Origin: an uncultured Clostridia bacterium
GTDB lineage: Bacteria; Bacillota; Clostridia; UMGS1883
Length of the DNA: 7,393 nt
Assembly: GCA_947630525.1 (NCBI GenBank)
Contig: CANRHW010000076.1
Span: 1-7,393, forward strand
Reading direction: 5' to 3'
The notes beneath the pieces were generated by a model, which saw only the letters and a program-made list of their open reading frames with translations, did no database searches and was not told where the DNA came from. Every line of letters begins with the position of its first letter. The stretch's first letter is position 1. A program made the translations under genes and the position numbers. Of this stretch, positions 1 to 5,537 are shown piece by piece.

Positions 1-458
1 TGACCGCCGGAGAGAGAGCCCGCCATGACGTCGAGCTTATCCTCCAGTCCGAGGCCAAGAGGGGCCAAAAGCTCCTTGTAGTGGTTAACCCGCCGACGGT
101 TGACGCCGGGCGTAAGGCCGTAATGGCGGCCCTTGTTGTCGGCAAGAGAAAGATTTTCCAATATAGTCATGTTGGGCGAGGTGCCCTTTTGAGTGTCCTG
201 AAACACCCGCCCGATGTGGCGGGCGCGGCGGTACTCGGTCATGTTGGTGATATCGCTGCCGCCCAGATATATTTTGCCCCTGTCGGGAAAAATGGTTCCG
301 CAGATGAGGTTGAGAATGGTAGTCTTGCCGCTGCCGTTGCTGCCGATAACGGTGACGAACTGGCCCTTTGGCACGGAAAGGCTGAAATCTTCAAGCACCT
401 TGGTTTCGTTGATAAGGCCGGGATTATAGGTCTTGCATATGTTTTCGAGTTTAAGCAT
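1..458 (-). CDS. ABC transporter ATP-binding protein, COG1101 type (C-terminal part outside window)
   Basis: This is the cytoplasmic ATPase that powers the importer encoded with the two upstream genes. Only the first 152 residues are in the window. Seen: Walker A GSNGSGKT at 39-46, Q-loop Q87 in VFQD, and the signature LSGG at 149-152, with its Gln cut by the window edge. Walker B and the H-loop lie outside. The start MLKLENICKTYNPG, the segment RARHIGRVFQD and LGLGLEDKL resemble the COG1101 group that pairs with COG2984 binding proteins and COG4120 permeases. The ATG (456-458) overlaps the permease stop by 8 bases (ATGCTTAA on the coding strand), with GGGGAGG 8 bases upstream inside the permease gene, so translation is probably coupled. 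The substrate is inferred only from the partner proteins. The family call is firm. Confidence 0.95.
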   Translation of the reverse strand, partial: MLKLENICKTYNPGLINETKVLEDFSLSVPKGQFVTVIGSNGSGKTTILNLICGTIFPDRGKIYLGGSDITNMTEYRRARHIGRVFQDTQKGTSPNMTILENLSLADNKGRHYGLTPGVNRRRVNHYKELLAPLGLGLEDKLDVMAGSLSGG

Positions 459-1341
459 CTTCCTTGCCTCCCCGGAATATTTTTGTGTTTACAATGAGTA
501 TGAGGAGGAACAGCGAAGCGGTAATCAGCTTCAGCAGCCGCGGGTCAAGGCCGAGGTACAGGGCGATGCTGATGCACAGATAATACACGATGCCGCCCAC
601 GATGACCTTGGAGGTGTCCTTGGCGAATTTTACTTTGCGCAGGATGGACAGGCCAATTATGACCGAGGCCAGGCCTATGACCATGGAGCCCGTGCCGGTG
701 GACAGGTCAAAGTTCATGTTATACTGACAGAACAGTGAACCGCTGGTGGCCACAAGGCCGTTGGCAAGGGCCAGACCCAGCATTTTGACCTTGCCGCTGT
801 CAACGTTTACGGATTTGACGAGCTGTTCGTTGGCGCCGCAGGCCCGAAGAATCATGCCGCTTTTTGTCTTCATATAAAGGTCGAAGAGCAGCTTGATGAC
901 GGCCACGCACAAAATCAGTATCACCAGCTTGCTGAACTTGGCGGGCAAAAGCTTGGCCAACTGACCGTTAAAGATAGTGCGGTTGGTGAAAAGGGCAATG
1001 TTGCTGCGCTTGGCGATAACGGCCAGATTGACGCTGTAAAGGGCCGTCATCATAAGTATGCCGCTGAGCAGGTTCGTGACCTTGAGCTTGACATGGATAA
1101 GGCCGGTGACGCAGCCCGCCGCCGCTCCCAGAGCAAAGGCAATGAACAGGCACAGCCATGGATTGACGCCCGCCACTATGCACACCGCGGTGATCGCGCC
1201 GCCCATGGGGAAGGTTCCGTCCACGGACAGGTCAGGGAAGTTGAGCACGCTGTAGCTTATGTACAGGCCCAGCGCCAAAACGGCGTAAACAAGCCCCATT
1301 TCCACGGCGCCCTGGAAAATATTAAGAAGATGTAGCCCCAT
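451..1341 (-). CDS. ABC transporter permease, COG4120 type (TrpY-like)
   Basis: This is the 296-residue membrane subunit of the importer, of the branched-chain-permease-like fold. About eight hydrophobic segments can be seen, near residues 12-33, 44-65, 66-85, 90-110, 137-155, 187-207, 219-234 and 247-287 (the last probably two helices). The segment NFPDLSVDGTFPMGGA at 34-49 is typical of this permease group. The stretch 159-185 (KSGMILRACGANEQLVKS and following) is a likely cytoplasmic coupling loop facing the ATPase. The start ATG at 1339-1341 has AGGAGG at 1349-1354 with 7 bases of spacing. No promoter is visible in the 58 bases between this start and the terminator hairpin, so expression probably comes from read-through of the binding-protein transcript. 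It ends in KEDA, overlapping the ATPase start. Confidence 0.95.
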   Translation of the reverse strand: MGLHLLNIFQGAVEMGLVYAVLALGLYISYSVLNFPDLSVDGTFPMGGAITAVCIVAGVNPWLCLFIAFALGAAAGCVTGLIHVKLKVTNLLSGILMMTALYSVNLAVIAKRSNIALFTNRTIFNGQLAKLLPAKFSKLVILILCVAVIKLLFDLYMKTKSGMILRACGANEQLVKSVNVDSGKVKMLGLALANGLVATSGSLFCQYNMNFDLSTGTGSMVIGLASVIIGLSILRKVKFAKDTSKVIVGGIVYYLCISIALYLGLDPRLLKLITASLFLLILIVNTKIFRGGKEDA

Positions 1342-1398
1342 ATATCCGCCTCCTCTTGGTTTTCGTTTGCGTTAAAGGGCCGGGCTTTGCCCCTATGG

Positions 1399-1435
1399 TA
1401 CAAAAAGTCCGGCACACACGCCCGGACTTTTTGTA
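1399..1435 (-). terminator. Intergenic terminator hairpin between binding-protein and permease genes
   Basis: There is a perfect 14-bp inverted repeat, TACAAAAAGTCCGG (1399-1412) and CCGGACTTTTTGTA (1422-1435), with a 9-base loop. The distal arm carries five T on either strand, so it can act as an intrinsic terminator in both directions. It lies after the binding-protein stop and before the permease RBS, a position that usually gives partial termination and more binding protein than membrane subunits. The remainder of the 149-base gap holds a weaker hairpin, TTCCC (1465-1469) with GGGAA (1476-1480), and no promoter that I can defend. Confidence 0.8.
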
Positions 1436-1490
1436 TGATTTATCGATGGGCCCCGGTAGGCCGGTTCCCATACAAGGGAAATACCGATTT

Positions 1491-2531
1491 TTACTGCTCG
1501 GTGTATTCGGCGCGGGCGGCCAGCTCTTCGGGAACGGTAATGCCCAGAGTGTCGGCCACGGCCTGATTTATGGTGAGCTTGCTTTCCGCCACGTACTCGC
1601 TGCCGATGGTGGAAATGTCCACGCCGCTGAGCACCTTGGCGGCCATAGCACCGGTCTGCTTGCCAAGGGCCACGTAGTCAAGACCCTCGGAGGCAAGACA
1701 GCCGTTCTTTACCTGCTCTTCCTCGCTGCCGAATACGGGTATTTCGGCGGCGGAAGCCTTTTCGAGCACTACGGGGAGATTTTCAACTATGAGGTTGTCG
1801 GTCAGGTTCACTATGCAGCTCACCTGAGAGGCCAGCCTTTCGGCGGCCAGAGGAATTTCGTTGGCGGCGGTCACGCCGGAAGTAACTATCTCAACGCCGT
1901 AATCGGGCGCGGCGGCCTGATAAAGAGCAATCTGAGTTTCGCTGTTGGGCTCGCTGGTGTTGTAGAGGATACCGATGCTGGCGGCCTCGGGAAGCATAGC
2001 CTTGACAAGGTCAAGCTGCTTTTCAACGGGGATAAGGTCGCTTACGCCGGTAACGCCGTCGCCGGCCTGGCCCATTTCGGGCACGAGACCCGCGGCCACG
2101 GGATCGCTCACCGCGCAGAAGATAAGGGGAATGCCCGCATCCCTGCCGGCGCCGTAGCAGGCCATTGCGGAGGGAGTGGCAATCGCGCCCATAAGGTCAA
2201 CGTCCTGAGCTACGAACTGCTGGGCGATGCTGGTGGCGATGTTGGTGTCGTTATTGGCGTTTTGGTAGATTATCTCCAGATTTTCGCCCTCAACATAGCC
2301 GGCCTCGGCCAGACCCTGGATAAAGCCCTCGCGGCAGTTGTCGAGAGACGCGTGCTGGGCTATCTGGGTTATGCCCACCTTGTAGGTCTTGGTCTCTTGG
2401 TCCTGAGACTGCTCCTGGCCCTGAGTTTCAGGGGCTTCAGGGGTCTTAGCGCCGTCGCCGCCGCAGGCGCCAAGGGCCAGCACAAGGGACAGGGCCGCCG
2501 CGGCAAATATACTTCTTTTTTTAGTTTTCAT
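1491..2531 (-). CDS. ABC transporter substrate-binding lipoprotein, COG2984 / ABC_sub_bind (TrpX-like)
   Basis: This is the extracytoplasmic ligand receptor of the importer, 346 residues. Residues 1-23 form a lipoprotein signal: basic MKTKKR, a hydrophobic stretch, then lipobox LGAC with C23 as the lipidated residue. Residues 24-49 are a polar Glu/Gln/Pro-rich linker. The binding domain starts at YKVGITQIAQH (50-60). Family-like segments include IATPSAMA (117-124), IFCAVSDPVAAGLV (137-150), VTGVSDLIPVE (160-170), IGILYNTSEPNS (187-198) and a C-terminal lobe with PVFGSEEEQVKNG (265-277). Some relatives bind tryptophan or other aromatic amino acids; the ligand here cannot be read from sequence. 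The ATG at 2529-2531 is preceded by GGAG (2542-2545), 10 bases away. It is the first gene of the unit and has its own promoter. Confidence 0.95.
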   Translation of the reverse strand: MKTKKRSIFAAAALSLVLALGACGGDGAKTPEAPETQGQEQSQDQETKTYKVGITQIAQHASLDNCREGFIQGLAEAGYVEGENLEIIYQNANNDTNIATSIAQQFVAQDVDLMGAIATPSAMACYGAGRDAGIPLIFCAVSDPVAAGLVPEMGQAGDGVTGVSDLIPVEKQLDLVKAMLPEAASIGILYNTSEPNSETQIALYQAAAPDYGVEIVTSGVTAANEIPLAAERLASQVSCIVNLTDNLIVENLPVVLEKASAAEIPVFGSEEEQVKNGCLASEGLDYVALGKQTGAMAAKVLSGVDISTIGSEYVAESKLTINQAVADTLGITVPEELAARAEYTEQ

Positions 2532-2559
2532 TGTTTATCAGCTCCTTTTCTTTCTATTT

Positions 2560-2588
2560 ATAATACCACACGAACGTTTGAAATGCAA
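2560..2588 (-). promoter_or_regulatory. Sigma-A-type promoter of the ABC importer
   Basis: On the minus strand, TTGCAT (2583-2588) is followed by a 17-base spacer and TATTAT (2560-2565). The start of transcription would fall near 2552, leaving a leader of only about 20 bases before the ATG at 2531. That is too short for a T-box or other riboswitch, although T-boxes do control some TrpXYZ-like operons. Confidence 0.75.
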
Positions 2589-2659
2589 ATGTTTTTTATG
2601 AAAATTTAAACAAAGCCTTTTTTCGATTTAAAAATTTAATAAAAACCGCAAAGATACTC

Positions 2660-2688
2660 TTGAAAAAAACGGGCCGCCGCGTTATAAT
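2660..2688 (+). promoter_or_regulatory. Near-consensus promoter of the DUF554 gene
   Basis: TTGAAA (2660-2665), a spacer of exactly 17 bases and a perfect TATAAT (2683-2688) make the best promoter in the window. A/T-rich tracts at about 2589-2650 lie upstream and could act as UP-type sequence. Transcription would start near 2695, giving a leader of about 90 bases before the ATG at 2787. Confidence 0.8.
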
Positions 2689-2698
2689 TATATAGCGG
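2677..2698. promoter_or_regulatory. Candidate operator palindrome over the -10 box
   Basis: The 22-bp segment reads CCGC GTTATAATTATATA GCGG. It matches its own reverse complement at 18 of 22 positions, including the CCGC/GCGG arms and the central TATAATTATA. It covers the -10 box and the presumed transcription start, a position where a dimeric repressor would block initiation. The operator role is inferred; part of the symmetry comes from the TATAAT box itself. GCGG (2695-2698) can also pair with CCGC (2709-2712) as a hairpin near the 5' end of the mRNA. Confidence 0.4.
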
Positions 2699-2745
2699 TT
2701 TTATGTTGCCGCACTGTATTTATCTGATGTCGGGAGGGAAATTAA

Positions 2746-2778
2746 AATCAGGAAGCGGGCCGCGCCCGAAGCCTGATT
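2746..2778 (+). promoter_or_regulatory. Nested leader hairpin just upstream of the DUF554 start
   Basis: A perfect two-part stem can be read: AATCAGG (2746-2752), AAG, CGGGC (2756-2760), loop CGC, GCCCG (2764-2768), AAG, CCTGATT (2772-2778). The 3x3 AAG/AAG internal loop can form A-G pairs. The only strong Shine-Dalgarno-like sequence, GGGAGGG (2732-2738), is upstream of the hairpin, and the start codon is 8 bases downstream of it. ATCAG (2747-2751) could instead pair with CTGAT (2724-2728), which would put GGGAGGG in a loop. The structure is seen; control of translation is inferred. Confidence 0.5.
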
Positions 2779-2786
2779 GAGCATAT

Positions 2787-3515
2787 ATGGGAACTTTAGT
2801 CAACGCCGCCGCGATAATAGTGGGCTGCCTTATCGGCCTGCTTTTCAAGCGGCTCATATCCGAAAAGCTGAATAACGTCCTGATGCAGGCCTTGGCCCTG
2901 GCCACAATGGCCATGGGCCTTGTGGGCATAGTCCAGGGCGGCATGGAAATTACCGGCGGCGGCTTGGGCGGCCGCTATTCGCTGATAATGATACTCAGCC
3001 TTGTCATCGGCACGCTTATAGGCGAAGCCATAGATATCGACCGCAGGCTCAACAGCCTCGGCAAAATATTGGAGGCCCGGCTTTCGGCCGGGGCGAGCGG
3101 GGATTTCAGCCGGGGGTTCGTGACCGCCACGCTGACCGTCTGCGTCGGGGCAATGGCAATCGTGGGCGCACTTAACGACGGCCTGCGCCATGACCCCGCG
3201 CTGCTTTACGCTAAAAGCATACTGGACTTTACCATATGCGTGGTCTTTGCCTCCACCCTTGGGATAGGGGTAATGTTTTCCGCCGGGGCTCTGCTCCTGT
3301 ATCAGGGCGGGATAACGGTCTTTGCCCGCTTTTTGGAGCCCCTGCTGCCGGAGGCGGTCGTGGCCCAGATGGGCTTTATCGGCAGCGTGCTCATACTGGG
3401 CATCGGCCTCAACTTTATATATCAGCCGCGCCTGCGGCTGGCGAATATGCTGCCGGCGGTGTTCGTTTCGCCGGTGTGGTACGGGATAGTTACCCTGGTT
3501 GAAAAATTTACATAA
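2787..3515 (+). CDS. DUF554 family integral membrane protein (YdfK/YqgA-like)
   Basis: This 242-residue polytopic membrane protein is of unknown biochemical role. It belongs to DUF554, which includes B. subtilis YdfK and E. coli YqgA. Family hallmarks: the N-terminus MGTLVNAAAIIVGCLIGLLF, the central CVGAMAIVGALNDGLR (119-134) with KSILDFTICVVFASTLGIGV (143-162), and LRLANMLPAVFVSPV (216-230). Hydrophobic segments lie near 4-20, 33-50, 65-82, 111-130, 147-173, 194-212 and 222-238. The start at 2787 is fixed by the conserved N-terminus and by an in-frame TGA at 2778-2780. It has no good Shine-Dalgarno at normal spacing, which is unusual; the nearest strong one is beyond the leader hairpin. It is divergent from the ABC importer and co-directional with malQ. 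Confidence 0.93.
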   Translation: MGTLVNAAAIIVGCLIGLLFKRLISEKLNNVLMQALALATMAMGLVGIVQGGMEITGGGLGGRYSLIMILSLVIGTLIGEAIDIDRRLNSLGKILEARLSAGASGDFSRGFVTATLTVCVGAMAIVGALNDGLRHDPALLYAKSILDFTICVVFASTLGIGVMFSAGALLLYQGGITVFARFLEPLLPEAVVAQMGFIGSVLILGIGLNFIYQPRLRLANMLPAVFVSPVWYGIVTLVEKFT

Positions 3516-3533
3516 GCGAAAATCAGCAAAAGC

Positions 3534-3586
3534 CGGGAATGAGCGAGGTAATAAGCCGCTTGGACCGCTTGGGCCGCCCGTTCCCG
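3534..3586 (+). promoter_or_regulatory. Possible structured spacer before malQ
   Basis: Within the 92-base gap, CGGGAA (3534-3539) can pair with TTCCCG (3581-3586). Inside this, GAGCG (3541-3545) can pair with CGCTT (3566-3570), with one wobble pair. CCGCTTGG occurs twice in tandem (3556-3563 and 3565-3572). No run of T follows, so it is not a convincing intrinsic terminator. It ends 7 bases before the malQ Shine-Dalgarno (AGAGGGGG, 3594-3601). No known riboswitch class was recognised. Confidence 0.3.
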
Positions 3587-3607
3587 ATTATTTAGAGGGG
3601 GATATAT

Positions 3608-5113
3608 ATGTTTAATCGTTCATCTGGTGTGCTCATGCACATCTCGTCCCTGCCGGGGAAATACGGCGTCGGCAACTTGGGCGCGGCGGCCCGGGATTTT
3701 GCCGACCGATTGTCGGAGATGGGCTTTTCCGCCTGGCAGATATTGCCCGTTGGGCCGACCGACGCTTTCAATTCGCCCTATGCCAGTCTCAGCGCCTTTG
3801 CGGGCAATCCGGCGTTTATCGACCCGGAGCAGCTTTTTGAGGCCGGACTGCTGACGGCGGAGGAGCTCAAGGCCTGCGAGGTTGACAGCCCCTACCGGGC
3901 CGACTACGCCGCCGTGGACAAATGGCTCATGCCAACCCTGCGCAGGGCCTTTAGCCGTGCGGACGACGAGCTGATGAAAAAGGTTCGCTCCTTTGCGAAA
4001 AAAAGTCATTGGCTGCCGGACTACGCCCTGTTCCGGGCCATTAAGGCGCAGGACCCCGACACGCCGTGGGATAAGTGGGAACCCGGACTGAAGCTTAGGG
4101 AAAAATCCGCCCTTGCAAAGGCAAAAAAGGAGCTGGCCGAGGACATTGACTTTTACTGCTTTGTCCAGTACCAGTTTTACACCCAGTGGGCGGAGCTGAA
4201 AAAATACGTCAATTCCAAGGGCATCAGCCTTATCGGCGATATGCCCATATATCTGAGCCTTGACAGCGCGGATATATGGGCCGAGCCGGGGCTTTTCGAC
4301 CTGGACGAGGACCTTTGCCAAAAGAGCTGCGCCGGAGTTCCGCCGGACTATTTCAGCGAGGAGGGGCAGCGCTGGGGCAATCCCCTTTACAACTGGGAGG
4401 CCATGAAGGCCGACGGCTACGGCTGGTGGATAAGGCGCATAGAAAACTCGCTGCGGCTTTACGACGCGGTGCGCATCGACCACTTCCGGGGATTTTCCTC
4501 TTATTGGGAGGTTCCGGCCGGCAAAAGCGCAAAATTCGGCCGGTGGCGCAAGGGCCCGGGCATGGACCTTTTCGGCGCCCTTAACAAGGCCCATCCCGGC
4601 GCGGCCATAATTGCCGAGGACCTGGGCGACATAGACGACGATGTTCGCAGACTGGTTCGGGACAGCGGATTTCCGGGCATGGCGGTGCTGCAATTTGCCT
4701 TTATCGAAACCGGCGACAATGTGCACCTGCCCCACAATCACACCAAAAACACCGTTGCCTATACCGGCACCCACGATAACGACACCCTCATGGGCTGGCT
4801 TTGGTCCGACGACCAAAACCGCCAATACGCCTTGGACTACTGCGGCTTTGAGGGCGACTGGGGCCAGGGCGGGCCGAAAAGCCCGGTCATTCGGTCAATG
4901 GTGCGCACCCTCTGGCGCAGCGGGGCCATACTTACCATTCTGCCCATCCAAGACCTGTGCGGCTTCGGCGGCGACTGCCGCATGAATTTGCCCGGCGTGG
5001 CCGACGGCAACTGGAGCTTCCGGGTGACGAAGGAGGCCCTGAACCAGATTGACGCCCGCTGGATAAGGGGGATGAACGAGCTTTACAGGCGGAATAACGC
5101 CTTATTGAGGTAA
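3608..5113 (+). CDS. malQ: 4-alpha-glucanotransferase (amylomaltase, GH77)
   Basis: This cytoplasmic enzyme moves alpha-1,4-glucan segments between maltodextrins, in maltose/maltodextrin or glycogen breakdown. At 501 residues it is the usual bacterial length. Seen: SSLPGKYGVGNLG (13-25), NSPYASLSAFAGNP (55-68), PPDYF followed by GQRWGNPLYNW (245-263), and the three catalytic acids of clan GH-H: nucleophile D291 in RIDHFRG, acid/base E337 in IIAEDLGD, and D390 in THDNDT. All three are present, so the enzyme is predicted active. The ATG at 3608 has AGAGGGGG 6 bases upstream. No other maltose or glycogen gene is in the window; its neighbours are a DUF554 protein and a hydrogenase-system regulator. 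Loss of enzyme activity would be unexpected from this sequence. Confidence 0.98.
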   Translation: MFNRSSGVLMHISSLPGKYGVGNLGAAARDFADRLSEMGFSAWQILPVGPTDAFNSPYASLSAFAGNPAFIDPEQLFEAGLLTAEELKACEVDSPYRADYAAVDKWLMPTLRRAFSRADDELMKKVRSFAKKSHWLPDYALFRAIKAQDPDTPWDKWEPGLKLREKSALAKAKKELAEDIDFYCFVQYQFYTQWAELKKYVNSKGISLIGDMPIYLSLDSADIWAEPGLFDLDEDLCQKSCAGVPPDYFSEEGQRWGNPLYNWEAMKADGYGWWIRRIENSLRLYDAVRIDHFRGFSSYWEVPAGKSAKFGRWRKGPGMDLFGALNKAHPGAAIIAEDLGDIDDDVRRLVRDSGFPGMAVLQFAFIETGDNVHLPHNHTKNTVAYTGTHDNDTLMGWLWSDDQNRQYALDYCGFEGDWGQGGPKSPVIRSMVRTLWRSGAILTILPIQDLCGFGGDCRMNLPGVADGNWSFRVTKEALNQIDARWIRGMNELYRRNNALLR

Positions 5114-5130
5114 CTTATTGAAATAAACAT

Positions 5131-5156
5131 GGAACGGCGAGGAAATCCGCCGTCCC
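5131..5156 (+). other. Hairpin in the malQ to TM1266-type regulator spacer
   Basis: ACGGCG (5134-5139) and CGCCGT (5148-5153) form a perfect 6-bp stem with an 8-base loop. It extends across an A-C mismatch by GG (5131-5132) with CC (5155-5156). It is followed by AAAAA, not T, so it is not a plus-strand terminator. It ends 5 bases before the Shine-Dalgarno of the next gene and may mark an mRNA processing or stability element. Confidence 0.35.
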
Positions 5157-5161
5157 CAAAA

Positions 5162-5167
5162 AGGGAG
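5162..5167 (+). promoter_or_regulatory. Ribosome binding site that decides a GTG start
   Basis: AGGGAG (5162-5167) lies 9 bases before the GTG at 5177. It directly abuts the in-frame ATG at 5168 and is only 3 bases from TTG at 5171, both too close for normal initiation. It therefore favours GTG 5177 as the start of the regulator gene. Confidence 0.65.
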
Positions 5168-5176
5168 ATGTTGCCT

Positions 5177-5431
5177 GTGACCGAGGAAGCCAAGCGCGTG
5201 GCCCTCATCGGTATAGTTGTGGAAAATCCGGCCGCGGTGGAGCGGATGAACGCCATCCTTCACGATTACCGGGAATACATAATCGGCCGCATGGGCCTGC
5301 CCTACCGTGAAAAGGGCGTCAGCATAATCAGCGTGGCCGTGGACGCGCCGGCCGGCGTTATCAGCGCTCTCAGCGGCAAAATAGGCCGCCTTGAAGGCGT
5401 GGCCGCAAAGACGGTATATTCCAGCGTTTAA
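5177..5431 (+). CDS. TM1266-family putative iron-only hydrogenase system regulator
   Basis: This small 84-residue protein starts MTEEAKRVALIGIVVEN and resembles the family named after Thermotoga TM1266 (TIGR03959). That family occurs with the HydE/HydF/HydG maturases of [FeFe] hydrogenase and has an ACT/NikR-C-like alpha-beta fold. Seen: beta strand VALIGIVVEN (8-17), helix to about 34, the conserved YIIGRMGLPYREKGVSIISV (34-53) with VDAP (55-58), and ALSGKIGRLEGVAAKTVYS (64-82). There is no DNA-binding domain; the regulatory role is a family label, not shown. An in-frame ATG at 5129 would add 16 residues (MERRGNPPSPKREMLP), but it lacks a Shine-Dalgarno, overlaps a hairpin and is unlike the family. 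It follows malQ after 63 bases without a terminator. No hydrogenase or maturase gene is in the window. Confidence 0.88.
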   Translation: MTEEAKRVALIGIVVENPAAVERMNAILHDYREYIIGRMGLPYREKGVSIISVAVDAPAGVISALSGKIGRLEGVAAKTVYSSV

Positions 5432-5503
5432 TTGTTTAGCATACTAAAAATGTTAATAAAATGTTCATGTATTCAATATAGTATTTTAACATAAAAGTAT
5501 TAT
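5432..5503 (+). promoter_or_regulatory. AT-rich promoter region for the adaptor gene (exact boxes uncertain)
   Basis: The 106 bases between the regulator and the adaptor are strongly A/T-rich and hold several competing promoter-like pairs. These are TTGTTT (5432-5437) with TAATAA (5454-5459) at 16 bases, and TTAATA (5453-5458) with TATAGT (5477-5482) at 18 bases. An isolated TATTAT sits at 5498-5503. None is close to consensus. No GC-rich terminator stem for the preceding gene is seen. Confidence 0.4.
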
Positions 5504-5537
5504 CATGGCTTTAAAATTCAAAACAGGAGGTCTTATA

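Noticed and set aside
81..738. Plus-strand open frames at the left end
   Set aside because: They lie opposite the ABC ATPase and permease genes, whose motifs are unmistakable on the minus strand.
1356..2609. Long plus-strand open frame of 417 codons opposite the substrate-binding gene
   Set aside because: It is the antisense of a clear lipoprotein gene, lacks recognisable domains and a ribosome binding site, and runs through that gene's promoter. GC-rich third positions keep the opposite strand free of stops.
2741..2776. Short leader peptide after GGGAGGG in the DUF554 leader
   Set aside because: The open stretch to TGA at 2774-2776 has only ATT or ATC as possible starts, which are rare start codons, so a peptide is not supported.
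2532..2786. T-box or other riboswitch in the divergent intergenic region
   Set aside because: No T-box consensus (AGGGTGGNACCGCG-like) is present on either strand. The region is explained by two divergent promoters, A/T tracts and the DUF554 leader hairpin.
3620..4825. Minus-strand open frame of 401 codons opposite malQ
   Set aside because: It is antisense to a complete malQ with all catalytic residues, and its translation shows no family features.
5129..5176. Upstream ATG start for the TM1266-type regulator
   Set aside because: It has no Shine-Dalgarno, lies in a hairpin, and adds residues absent from the family. GTG 5177 has AGGGAG at 9 bases.
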